DNA of 64,000 nt. It comes from Desulfotruncus arcticus DSM 17038 (lineage in GTDB: Bacteria; Bacillota; Desulfotomaculia; Desulfotomaculales; Desulfallaceae). How positions within the stretch are numbered: position 1 is the first letter of the stretch; every line of letters begins with the position of its first letter. Made by a program: the position numbers and the translations under genes. The stretch is from positions 165,416 to 229,415 of the forward strand of contig NZ_FOOX01000006.1 in assembly GCF_900113335.1 (NCBI RefSeq), written 5' to 3'. This document shows positions 1 to 7,146 of the stretch, one piece after another. The notes beneath the pieces are model-generated. The model searched no databases. It was not told where the DNA came from and saw only the letters and a list, made by a program, of their open reading frames with translations.

Positions 1-446
1 GTAAGATTTCCGTCAATTAACAAAATAAGATTAATTGTTCCGTATTTTTGTTGGTTAATTACTTTACCGATAGGTAAACCCGCTACGCCCGGATTGCCTA
101 TTCCCGCTGTGCAAAAAGTTGCTACGGAAAGCCCCTGATGATTTACGTGACTTAAAAAGGTATGGGTGATACTTACAGACGTCATCATGCCCAAAACATC
201 TTTTTCCAACCCCAAGCTTGCAGCTACTTTTGCCAAATCCTGTTCGGGATTATTACCGTTATAGTCTTTATCCACGGTATGGTTAATAATGTATCTGGCC
301 CGGCGCAAATCTGCCCCCAGTACGGCAGAACTTAGTACTGTTAACGGATTGTCAGACGAAATGACAAATGTGTTACTGCCGTGAATATAAAAGTTAATTC
401 CCGGAATAGAAACTTGTTTTTTAAAACAGGTTATTTCTTCTAACAA
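1..446 (-). CDS. cbiZ: CbiZ-like adenosylcobinamide amidohydrolase (partial, 3' end outside window)
   Basis: This would hydrolyse the amide of adenosylcobinamide to adenosylcobyric acid, allowing salvage of corrinoids. About 148 N-terminal residues are present and the reading frame runs off the left edge. Seen: a conserved core with LSSAVLGADLRRA, a later NHTVD, then GMMTSVS and TAGIGNPGVAG, which matches my recollection of the CbiZ family. The start is TTG at 446, chosen because AGGAGGT lies 5 nt upstream and no ATG competes. A cobalamin riboswitch and a terminator hairpin sit directly upstream, which independently supports a role in B12 metabolism. Assignment is by motif recognition only. 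Confidence 0.8.
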   Translation of the reverse strand, partial: MLEEITCFKKQVSIPGINFYIHGSNTFVISSDNPLTVLSSAVLGADLRRARYIINHTVDKDYNGNNPEQDLAKVAASLGLEKDVLGMMTSVSITHTFLSHVNHQGLSVATFCTAGIGNPGVAGLPIGKVINQQKYGTINLILLIDGNL

Positions 447-473
447 AATTGTACCTCCTATTGCGCAAGCATC

Positions 474-500
474 AAAAAACCCGGCCTGCACAGGCCGGGT
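474..500 (-). terminator. Rho-independent terminator of the cobalamin riboswitch
   Basis: A 10-bp perfect stem (479-488 with 491-500, ACCCGGCCTG on the plus strand) is followed on the minus strand by six T residues. It lies between the aptamer and the cbiZ ribosome-binding site, so it is the likely expression platform: B12 bound, transcription stops. Confidence 0.8.
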
Positions 501-578
501 ATAATCGGTATCTACTATGGTAAAAGCCATAAAAAATACCCCCTACCCCTATCTACCCGTAGGCGCTGCTGGTACCTA

Positions 579-767
579 ACAAACAGGCAGGTCTCCTGGC
601 TCAGGTTCACAGAAACCTTACGTCTTCCCATCCGGCACCCATCTTGCAAAATGCTGAACAGTGACTCTGTGTAAGATCTCTCCCCATAACAGTGGCGGGG
701 ACCGCGCCGGATTTACACCGGCTTCCCTTTTAAGTTTTTACCCTTCCGGTAAAACACCTGTTTATTT
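579..767 (-). promoter_or_regulatory. Cobalamin (B12) riboswitch aptamer
   Basis: Read on the minus strand, the segment contains the B12-box elements GCCACTG and GCCGGTGTAAATCCGGCGC and ends with the characteristic GCCAGGAGACCTGCC. The two ends (AACAGGTG and CCTGCCTGTT) pair as P1. These are hallmarks of the AdoCbl riboswitch class. It lies upstream of cbiZ with a terminator in between, so transcriptional control of cobinamide salvage by B12 is expected. Confidence 0.92.
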
Positions 768-1069
768 ATACTTATGAAATTTAAGCTAAATTAAGCTGTT
801 AATGTAATGAACATAGCATAATTAAGTCATAGTGTCAACATTACCCGCAAATGTGACCGGCCGCTTGAAGATGCTTTTTCCTTTCCTACCTTCCCACCAC
901 ATCAGTTTCTTATAGCAATCTATTTAAATCTTCCGCTTTTCCCTTAGCTCTTTTAACTCATGATTTCTTTTACTTAGTATAAATTATATTATTGTTGCAT
1001 CTCTTAGTAAATAAGTAAACTATTGGAATTAAACAGCTACTTATTAAAAAATAAATAATAAAGAATTAG

Positions 1070-1098
1070 TTAACATATTAATATTATAATGCTATAAT
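1070..1098 (+). promoter_or_regulatory. Likely sigma-A promoter of the TDT transporter
   Basis: TTAACA (1070-1075), a 17-nt spacer and TATAAT (1093-1098) with a TGC extended -10. The segment 768-1069 upstream is AT-rich and shows no coding sequence that I can support. Confidence 0.6.
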
Positions 1099-1141
1099 AC
1101 TTTCTAATGAACGTACGTAAACAATCTAAGGTGTATTGTTT

Positions 1142-1219
1142 ATGAAGGAAAAGGCAGCGACGCTGATGCAAATTGAACATGACAAAAACTTTCGGCCCCA
1201 AGCTACATCATTAATATAG
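1142..1219 (+). CDS. 25-residue leader ORF upstream of the TDT transporter
   Basis: The ATG at 1142 is preceded at moderate distance by AAGGTG and opens a 25-codon frame with an acidic/basic, non-hydrophobic product. Its TAG stop overlaps the AGGAG ribosome-binding site of the transporter, which starts 12 nt later. That geometry suggests translational coupling or a leader peptide. No homology is recognised, and it may be a chance ORF. Confidence 0.35.
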   Translation: MKEKAATLMQIEHDKNFRPQATSLI

Positions 1220-1231
1220 GAGCATTGACTA

Positions 1232-2320
1232 ATGAACAGCTTATCCTTAATTACTAAAAACTTTGCCCCCTCCTGGTTTGCCAGCGTTATGGGCACAGGT
1301 ATATTGGCAATCACCAGTTTTTATTATGCCCGTTTTAGCATTTATCTGGAATACCTGTCGATTGCGCTATGGATTTTTAATATGCTGTTATTTGCCGTAC
1401 TGTTTGTTTTTTGGACATTAAGGCTGGTTCTGTACCGACAGGAGTTCATAAATGATTTGCGGGAACCGGTAACCGGGCAATTTTTTGCCACTATGCCCAT
1501 TGCCTGCCTGGTGTTGGTTGCCGACCTGCTGGTTATTGGCTCAGGGCACTGGGATACCGGTCTGGTTGTCGGTTTGGCCAAGTTCTTTTGGCTGCTGGGG
1601 GTTGTATTGGCTCTACTGCTAGCGATAATTATTCCCCTGCTGAATTTTATCAACCAGGAGGTTAGAATTGAACAGGTCAATCCAGCCTGGTTTATGCCGC
1701 CGGTAAGTTTGATCGTTATACCGGTTCCCGGAGCCAAGCTGGTTTCTTACTGGCCCGATGCCTGGCAGCAAACAATGCTGATATTTAATTATGTATCCTG
1801 GAGCTGTGGTTTTTTCCTCTTCTTATTTTTGGAAGCCATTTGCTTATACCGGTTCTTTTGCCGCCCGCCGCTGCCGGGAGCATTGGCGCCCACCGCATGG
1901 ATTAATCTTGGTCCAATTGGTGTTGGTACCATTGCTCTTTCAGGTTTGGGAACAGCCGGCGTCCCTTATTTAGGCGACCTGGTAACGCCGGTGGTTAACT
2001 TGCTGGCCCTTTTGTTGTGGGGGTTTGGTTTTTGGTGGTTGATCTGCGCAATATGCTTAACCATTTACTATCTCCGGCGCAGCAGCTTGCCTTTCTCCCT
2101 GGCCTGGTGGGCATTCACCTTCCCGCTGGGGGCTTACGCAGCCGCCACTTATACGGTAGCCTCTTTTTTAAACTCACCTGTTATTTATTTATATGGTTTT
2201 ATTTGTTTTCTACTGTTATTGTTCATCTGGTCGGTGGTGATAATAAAAACTTTGGTTGGGGTAATCAACGGAAAGATTTTGGCCAAACCCGGCCCCCCCA
2301 AGGCAGCCTTGCGCAGTTAA
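1232..2320 (+). CDS. TDT (TehA/SLAC1/Mae1-type) membrane transporter
   Basis: A 362-residue, very hydrophobic protein with about ten predicted transmembrane segments. The N-terminus carries APSWFASVMGTGI, the signature at the first helix of the tellurite-resistance/dicarboxylate transporter family (TehA, Mae1, Ssu1, plant SLAC1). Family members export small anions such as malate, sulfite or chloride through a five-helix-pair pore; the substrate cannot be read from the sequence. AGGAG lies 9 nt before the ATG. It is monocistronic apart from the small ORF in front. In this physiological setting sulfite export is attractive but unproven. Confidence 0.85.
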   Translation: MNSLSLITKNFAPSWFASVMGTGILAITSFYYARFSIYLEYLSIALWIFNMLLFAVLFVFWTLRLVLYRQEFINDLREPVTGQFFATMPIACLVLVADLLVIGSGHWDTGLVVGLAKFFWLLGVVLALLLAIIIPLLNFINQEVRIEQVNPAWFMPPVSLIVIPVPGAKLVSYWPDAWQQTMLIFNYVSWSCGFFLFLFLEAICLYRFFCRPPLPGALAPTAWINLGPIGVGTIALSGLGTAGVPYLGDLVTPVVNLLALLLWGFGFWWLICAICLTIYYLRRSSLPFSLAWWAFTFPLGAYAAATYTVASFLNSPVIYLYGFICFLLLLFIWSVVIIKTLVGVINGKILAKPGPPKAALRS

Positions 2321-2332
2321 GACTCAGACTTG

Positions 2333-2398
2333 GCTCAGACACAATTGCCCACCCCGGTTGTTTTGCAAGCTTTGAGTGGAAAACCTACCGGTAGGTCC
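2333..2398 (-). pseudogene. Scar of a peptide/nickel ABC ATPase C-terminus
   Basis: Translated on the minus strand, 2333-2398 reads GPTGR, then F-S-TQSLQNNRGGQLCLS. This closely matches the C-terminus of the double ATPase ending at 30602 (GPTGR ... FTQSLLQNSRGGQLCLS), with about seven residues deleted internally. Nucleotide identity is near-perfect over the last 37 nt. It is the decayed tail of a lost paralogue, not a functional gene. Confidence 0.7.
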
Positions 2399-2434
2399 TG
2401 CTAAGTTATACAGCAGAAATTTTTTTTAATTTAA

Positions 2435-2463
2435 TTGCAGGAGTTTTTTATCACATGTAAAAT
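2435..2463 (+). promoter_or_regulatory. Putative promoter for leader element A / tsaA-cooC
   Basis: TTGCAG (2435-2440), a 17-nt spacer and TAAAAT (2458-2463). It lies about 56 nt upstream of leader element A, so the element would be in the 5' untranslated region. Confidence 0.45.
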
Positions 2464-2519
2464 AAATAAATATAACAATAACATACTTATTCATAGATAG
2501 TGTTAACTATTAAAACAAG

Positions 2520-2579
2520 GCCACGAAGACCTTTTTTCCGGCTCGAAGGTTGGAAAGAATGTTTATTGTGGCTTTTTTT
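2520..2579 (+). promoter_or_regulatory. CCACGAAG leader element A (upstream of tsaA-cooC)
   Basis: Member of the nine-copy family. GCCAC (2520-2524) pairs with GTGGC (2568-2572), followed by seven T residues. The conserved 5' block reads CCACGAAGACC, and an inner stem pairs ACCTT with AAGGT. The ribosome-binding site of tsaA-cooC follows within about 12 nt of the T-run, so the hairpin is ideally placed to act as an attenuator. Confidence 0.6.
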
Positions 2580-2602
2580 ATTATCTAATGGGAGGTGGTT
2601 TT

Positions 2603-3832
2603 TTGGAATTAGTGCCGATAGGGGTTGTTCACAGTCCGTATAAGTCAAAGGGAGATGCACCTTTTCAGGGCCGTTTTTCCAAAGAAACAATGGAATTGGA
2701 GATTTATCCGGAATATGCTGCAGGGCTGAAAGATATAGAAGAGGCAACTCATTTAATTGTTCTGTACTGGTTTGACCGGGCGCGGCGGGATACCCTGCAG
2801 ACCAAAACTCCGCACGACTCGGAGGTTCACGGTGTATTTGCCTGCCGTTCACCTTCCCGCCCCAATCCTATAGCCTTTTGCGCAGCCGAGTTATTAAGCC
2901 GGGAAGGCAACCGTTTAATGGTGCGAGGCATGGAAGCGCTAGACGGCAGCCCTCTGATAGACATAAAACCTTATTCTGCTCAAATAGACAGCATTCCCGG
3001 TGCACGCATAGGCTGGTTTGATAAAAGTAAAAGTAGAGGAGGCAGGAAAATGACTAAAATGATCGTCTGTGGTCGTGGAGGCAGTGGCAAGAGCACAGTG
3101 GTAACCCTTTTGGCCAAGGCATTAGGCGAACTGGGCAAGGTTTTGGTAGTGGACACCGATGAATCCAATCTGGGCCTGTGTAAGATGCTCGGCCAGGAAC
3201 CGCCGGAGATGAGTTTAATGGGCTCCCTGGGCGGTAAATCTGTGGTGCGGGAAAAGCTTTTAGCATCCCTGCAGCAACAAAACGGTGAAAAGGTAACTTT
3301 TTTCAAAGATGATTTATCTTTGGAGGCTTTACCTCCTGCCTGCGTTAGTTGGAATGGACCGGTGGGTAATTTACGCATTGGGAAAATTGAGCACAACATG
3401 GAAGGCTGCGCTTGCCCCATGGGCTCAATAACACGCTCATTGTTAAAAGAACTTCAAGTAAGTGAAAACCAGTGGGTTATAGCGGACACAGAAGCCGGTG
3501 TGGAACATTTCGGGCGTGGTATCCTCGAAGGGGCAGACGCCGTATTAATGGTCGTAGACCCTTCTTATGAGTCGGTTTTGCTGGCTGAAAAGGCCAAGGG
3601 CCTGACTGAAGAGGCTCATAAAAAATTCTTCGTTATCTTAAACAAGGTTGATGAGTCCACAGAACCTACTTTGCGCCAGGAATTATCCCGGCGGGGGATA
3701 GAGATCGATTTTACTTTAGGCTATTCCCAGGATATTAGCCGGGCCAACCTTGTGGGAGATGCGCTGGATGTGAATATACAACGGGAGAACATGAATAAGT
3801 TAGTTGACAAAATAATTAAACCGGGCAGTTAA
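2603..3832 (+). CDS. TsaA/TrmO-like domain fused to a CooC-like nickel-insertion ATPase
   Basis: Residues 1-145 form a TsaA/UPF0066 domain (start ELVPIGVVHSPY, later CRSPSRPNPIA and DGSPLIDIKPY), the SAM-binding fold of TrmO tRNA methyltransferases. Residues 150-409 form a MinD/ParA-type ATPase resembling CooC, the ATPase that loads nickel into CO dehydrogenase: a P-loop GRGGSGKST at about 157-165 and a CAC motif at about 269-271, corresponding to the nickel-binding CxC of CooC. The start is taken as TTG 2603, with GGAGGTGG just upstream, rather than the ATG at 2588. No stop separates the halves, yet the ATG at 3050 opening the CooC part has a perfect AGGAGG 7 nt upstream, so a free CooC could also be made. 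Leader element A precedes it. Confidence 0.85.
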   Translation: MELVPIGVVHSPYKSKGDAPFQGRFSKETMELEIYPEYAAGLKDIEEATHLIVLYWFDRARRDTLQTKTPHDSEVHGVFACRSPSRPNPIAFCAAELLSREGNRLMVRGMEALDGSPLIDIKPYSAQIDSIPGARIGWFDKSKSRGGRKMTKMIVCGRGGSGKSTVVTLLAKALGELGKVLVVDTDESNLGLCKMLGQEPPEMSLMGSLGGKSVVREKLLASLQQQNGEKVTFFKDDLSLEALPPACVSWNGPVGNLRIGKIEHNMEGCACPMGSITRSLLKELQVSENQWVIADTEAGVEHFGRGILEGADAVLMVVDPSYESVLLAEKAKGLTEEAHKKFFVILNKVDESTEPTLRQELSRRGIEIDFTLGYSQDISRANLVGDALDVNIQRENMNKLVDKIIKPGS

Positions 3833-3838
3833 AAAAAA

Positions 3839-3872
3839 TTTAGGGGTTATTTCCATGGAAATAACCCCTAAA
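3839..3872. repeat. 34-bp perfect palindrome after tsaA-cooC
   Basis: Each half is TTTAGGGGTTATTTCCA, with no unpaired loop bases. It begins 7 nt after the cooC stop. On the plus strand it is followed by AAAAGG rather than T residues; on the minus strand a T-rich run follows. It could be a terminator for antisense transcription or a protein-binding palindrome. Confidence 0.6.
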
Positions 3873-3892
3873 AGGAGTGAACTGTAAAAGCA

Positions 3893-4003
3893 ATGAAAAT
3901 TTCAATTCTGTATTTCAGCCGGACAGGCAATACACAGAGAATGGCAGAGGTCAGGTTTGTAGGCTTGACAAATTTATTTTTTTGTTATAAGTTCATTACG
4001 TAG
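3893..4003 (+). pseudogene. Flavodoxin N-terminal fragment
   Basis: The ATG at 3893, preceded by AAAGGAG, opens 36 codons. The first 19 are a textbook flavodoxin start (KISILYFSRTGNTQRMAE, including the phosphate-binding loop); the remaining residues are unrelated and the frame stops at 4001. The gene has lost about 85 percent of its length and its 3' part is replaced by the promoter region of leader elements B and C. Confidence 0.7.
3965..3991 (+). promoter_or_regulatory. Putative promoter for leader elements B-C and the O-methyltransferase operon
   Basis: TTGACA (3965-3970) and TATAAG (3986-3991) with a short 15-nt spacer. It lies inside the flavodoxin remnant, about 45 nt upstream of element B. 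Confidence 0.45.
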
Positions 4004-4035
4004 AGGGATGATTGAATCATTCCGGCAACGGAAAC

Positions 4036-4083
4036 AACCACGAAGGTGTAAGCTTTAAGCAGAAAGCGCCAATTCGTGGTTTT
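4036..4083 (+). promoter_or_regulatory. CCACGAAGGTG leader element B (first of a tandem pair)
   Basis: AACCACGAA (4036-4044) pairs perfectly over 9 bp with TTCGTGGTT (4073-4081). Inside, GGTG pairs with CGCC and GCTTT with AAAGC, giving a branched or stacked hairpin. The T-run is short (TTTTAT), so it may not terminate by itself. Element C follows 25 nt later. Confidence 0.6.
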
Positions 4084-4107
4084 ATAATTTCATCAGATTG
4101 ATTTATG

Positions 4108-4161
4108 ATGCCATGAAGGTATTGGCCCGCTGGTAGGGCCGGTTCATTCATGGCATTTTTT
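4108..4161 (+). promoter_or_regulatory. CCATGAAGGTA leader element C (second of a tandem pair)
   Basis: ATGCCATGAA (4108-4117) pairs perfectly over 10 bp with TTCATGGCAT (4147-4156), followed by six T residues; an inner stem pairs TTGGCCC with GGGCCGG. The C-to-T change in the 5' block is matched by an A in the 3' strand, a compensatory change relative to the other copies. The next gene starts 114 nt downstream. Confidence 0.6.
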
Positions 4162-4275
4162 ATGCTGGTAAAAAGGTTTACATTGTCAGAGCCTTTTAAC
4201 CTCCTTAAATAGTTCTGTTGCCGGTCTGAAATGTACGTTTTAAAAATGTAAAAAATAACAAGGACGGTAAAATCA

Positions 4276-5352
4276 TTGGACAGTTATTTAAAAAACGAGC
4301 CCGGCACAAACGCCAAACCACTCATGGAGATATTGCATGACTGTGCGGACGGTTATAAAAAATTTGCCGCAATCAAGACGGCCGTGGAAATGGGTTTTTT
4401 TGAACAATTAACCGCCCCCCAGACTTTGGAAGAACTCGCAAAAACACTGCGCACCGACCCCCGAGTGACCGCCAACCTATGCCGGATTCTGGTATCACTG
4501 GACTTGGTCGACCAGGAAAACGACTGTTTTAAAAATACAGCCCTGAGCAACACTTATTTAACAGCCGGCTCTCCCCTGTGCCAGCGCGAAGTCATCCAAA
4601 ACCTGGCCAACGGTTTAAAGCTATGGGAGCAATTAACCGGCATACTTGAAAGCGGACCTCTTGTCGCCAGTGAAGAACAGTACTTCGCCAACAACTTGAT
4701 TCATTCACTGGCGCGGGAAGCACTGTGCGGGGAACTGCAAAGAACGGTCGGCCTTGTAACCAGGTTTGCAGAGTTTAAAAAGGCCAAAAAACTGCTTGAT
4801 CTGGGCGGAGGGCACGGGTTGTACGCCATCGCCTTCGCCGCGGCCAACCCCGATATCCGGGCCTATGTTTATGACTTCCCGGACGTTGCCAAAGACACGC
4901 GCCGGTACATAAGGGAATTCCGGGCCAACCGGGTGGAAGTGATCCAGGGCAATTTCTTTCAAGACAACCTGGGTGAAGGCTATGACGTCGTGTTCTTTTC
5001 CTCCAATCCCGGGGGTAAGAACCCCCGCCTGGTGGCCAAGATATACTCTTGTTTGAATGAAGGCGGTCTTTTTATAAACAAACACTGCTTCTACAGCCCG
5101 GAGGAGTCTTCAAAAAGCGCGCTGCTGGACATGGAATGGAGCCTGACTAAATTTGCCGGCGTGGCCAAAGAAAACCGCGTGTACTCCTTTGCCGGGGATC
5201 TGTTTTTTGAAGACTACCTGGATTTATTGCAGGAATATTTCAATATTTTAGAGATTTACCCGGCTCAGGATTTTGCCGGTTACCCGCTGTCGAAAATCGG
5301 CGATGCGCTGGATTCAAAGACTATTATCGGCACCAAAAAAAGCAGGGTATAG
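4276..5352 (+). CDS. O-methyltransferase-like SAM-dependent methyltransferase
   Basis: 358 residues, the size of plant/actinobacterial family-2 O-methyltransferases. Residues 20-100 form the winged-helix dimerisation region (FFEQLTAPQTLEELAKTL, then CRILVSLDLV); the SAM-binding glycine-rich loop LLDLGGGHG is at about 173-181. The start is TTG 4276, with AGGACGG upstream. It is the first gene of an apparent operon with a Znu-type ABC transporter (68 nt gap) and is preceded by leader elements B and C. The substrate is unknown; the context suggests a small metal-binding or cofactor-like molecule. A relative lies at 60791-61762. Confidence 0.8.
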   Translation: MDSYLKNEPGTNAKPLMEILHDCADGYKKFAAIKTAVEMGFFEQLTAPQTLEELAKTLRTDPRVTANLCRILVSLDLVDQENDCFKNTALSNTYLTAGSPLCQREVIQNLANGLKLWEQLTGILESGPLVASEEQYFANNLIHSLAREALCGELQRTVGLVTRFAEFKKAKKLLDLGGGHGLYAIAFAAANPDIRAYVYDFPDVAKDTRRYIREFRANRVEVIQGNFFQDNLGEGYDVVFFSSNPGGKNPRLVAKIYSCLNEGGLFINKHCFYSPEESSKSALLDMEWSLTKFAGVAKENRVYSFAGDLFFEDYLDLLQEYFNILEIYPAQDFAGYPLSKIGDALDSKTIIGTKKSRV

Positions 5353-5420
5353 CGAGACGGCATCCTATCGCACATTTGCGGCAGAAAGTTTTAATACCCA
5401 ACCGGCGGGAGTTGAGTAAA

Positions 5421-6257
5421 ATGGATTTCTCCATACTGCAATACGAATTTATGCAAAACGCCATTCTGGCCGGCTGCCTTGGCGGCGCGGCTTGCTCTCT
5501 CATCGGCGTGCTGGTGGTAACCATGAATCTTTCCTTCATCGGGGTGGCCATTGCCCACGCGGCTTTCGCCGGCGCCCTGCTGGGAACTCTGTTAGGCTTC
5601 AGTCCTGAAGCCGGAGCTTTTATATTCAGCCTGGCGGCGGTGGCCATTATCGGCCCCCTCGCCGACCGGGGGGAATTAAATACCGACACTCCCATAGGCA
5701 TTGTATTCTCCCTGACCATGGGACTGGCCTTCCTGTTCATGGGCGTTATCCCGGGGCCCAAAACAGACGCTCTGGAACTGCTCTGGGGCAGCATACTCAC
5801 TGTTACCCGCCCCGATTTGTTCTTGCTGTCCGTTGTGGCTTTCATTATCGTGCTGCTCATAGCATTGTTTTTCAAAGAAATACAGGCGGTTATCTTTCAC
5901 CGTGAACTGGCGCTGGCCATAGGGCTGCCGGCCAATCTGATCTTTTACACCCTGCTGGTTTTAACCGGTTCGGCCATTACGGTATCCCTGGGCAGCATCG
6001 GCGGTCTGCTTGTCTTCAACTTAATTCTCAACCCCGCCGCGGCGGCGTACCAGTTAACCTACAGCTTGCGCAACATGTTCATTTTTGCGGCGTTGTTCGG
6101 TGTTCTTTCAACCTGGCTGGGTCTCGTATCTTCCTACCTGCTTCATTGCCCCAGCGGCGCCGCCATCGTGCTGGTCTCCACGCTGATATTCATTGCCGCC
6201 ACCGTTTTTTCACCCAAGCGCAGGGTAAAAAAATGGCCGGTCAAGAATAATTATTAA
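5421..6257 (+). CDS. ABC-3 family (ZnuB/MntB-type) membrane permease
   Basis: 278 residues with seven to eight hydrophobic segments and the ABC-3 pattern: GCLGGAACSLIGVLVV near the N-terminus, GVAIAHAAFAGALLG (the conserved SHAAFPG-like region) and GSIGGLLVFNLILNPAAAA near the C-terminus. The start is ATG 5421, 11 nt after GGGAG; upstream in-frame codons lack a ribosome-binding site. It is followed after 19 nt by the binding protein and then by the ATPase. The order permease, binding protein, ATPase differs from the usual ATPase-permease pairing. Confidence 0.85.
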   Translation: MDFSILQYEFMQNAILAGCLGGAACSLIGVLVVTMNLSFIGVAIAHAAFAGALLGTLLGFSPEAGAFIFSLAAVAIIGPLADRGELNTDTPIGIVFSLTMGLAFLFMGVIPGPKTDALELLWGSILTVTRPDLFLLSVVAFIIVLLIALFFKEIQAVIFHRELALAIGLPANLIFYTLLVLTGSAITVSLGSIGGLLVFNLILNPAAAAYQLTYSLRNMFIFAALFGVLSTWLGLVSSYLLHCPSGAAIVLVSTLIFIAATVFSPKRRVKKWPVKNNY

Positions 6258-6276
6258 AAAACTGGAGGTGTTTTTG

Positions 6277-7146
6277 ATGAGGAAAAGAAATTTAATGCTG
6301 TTTTCGTCACTGGTCGTCATTATGGCGTCCTTATTATCGGCCGGGTGCGGCAACAGCGGCGCCGCCAGCGACACCGGGGACGCCCGGCAAGCCGAACCGC
6401 TGCAGATTGTGACCACCACTTCTTCAATAGCTGAAATCGTGAATTCCGTAGCCGGGGACAAGGCGGAAATAATCAACTTGGTCCCGCCCGCCACCTGTCC
6501 GGGGCACTTTGACGTAAAACCAGAGGACATGAAGGTACTGGCTGACGCAGATCTTTTTATGCTGCACAACTGGCAGGGTGAAAAGTTCAGCGACAGCATG
6601 ATTAAATCAGCCGCCAACACCAACCTGGACAAAATAGTTTACGATATTGAAGGAAACTGGATAGCGCCGCCGGTAAGGATGGAAGCCATCGGCAGGATCA
6701 CCGCCGACCTGGCGAAGGCGGCCCCGGAAAACGAAACATCCTTTCTTGAAGCGTCCAATAGGTTGAAAGAAGAAACGCAGCGTGTGGGAGACGAACAGAA
6801 AAAGCGCCTTGACGAGGCCGGTGTAAACAAGGTTAACGTGCTGGTGAACGATATGCAGGCCGGATTTGTAAAATGGACCGGATTTAACGTTATCGGGGTT
6901 TACGGCCGGGCTGAAGACATGTCCCCGCAGGATATAGATGATTTGATCAAGCTGGGGCGGGCAAATAATGTGACTCTGGTCGTCGACAACCTGCAAAGCG
7001 GCAAGGAGGCGGGTGTCGGCATCGCCAAGGAAATCGGCGCCGCCCAGGTTACTTTGAACAATTTTCCCGGCGGTATTCCGGATACCGACACCTGGGCCAA
7101 GGCCGTGACCAAAAACGTGGACCTGCTCCTGGCAACATTGCCTTAG
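6277..7146 (+). CDS. ZnuA-like (solute-binding family 9) lipoprotein lacking two canonical metal ligands
   Basis: 289 residues with a lipoprotein signal (hydrophobic 8-22, lipobox LSAGC). The family-9 fold is recognisable: IVTTTSSIAEIVNSVAGDKAEI, then VPP..CPGHFDVKPEDM and LADADLFMLHNW. Canonical ZnuA/MntC proteins bind metal with a His after VPPGxDPH (kept here as GHFD) and further His in xPHxWLDP and SHDAFxY. Here these positions read GNWIAPP and NDMQAGF, so two of the usual His ligands are missing and no His-rich loop exists. Only two His occur in the mature part. The start ATG 6277 is 8 nt after GGAGG. The ligand may be a chelate or a non-metal. Confidence 0.8.
   Translation: MRKRNLMLFSSLVVIMASLLSAGCGNSGAASDTGDARQAEPLQIVTTTSSIAEIVNSVAGDKAEIINLVPPATCPGHFDVKPEDMKVLADADLFMLHNWQGEKFSDSMIKSAANTNLDKIVYDIEGNWIAPPVRMEAIGRITADLAKAAPENETSFLEASNRLKEETQRVGDEQKKRLDEAGVNKVNVLVNDMQAGFVKWTGFNVIGVYGRAEDMSPQDIDDLIKLGRANNVTLVVDNLQSGKEAGVGIAKEIGAAQVTLNNFPGGIPDTDTWAKAVTKNVDLLLATLP

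Noticed and set aside
2588..2602. ATG 2588 as the start of tsaA-cooC
   Set aside because: The GGAGGTGG that follows is the ribosome-binding site for TTG 2603, and the family begins at that position.
5324..5875. Long antisense ORFs over the Znu permease and several others over the GC-rich ABC genes (for example 8764-9456, 28638-29228)
   Set aside because: They are shadows in GC-rich coding DNA, with low-complexity Ser/Arg/Pro-rich products and no ribosome-binding sites.
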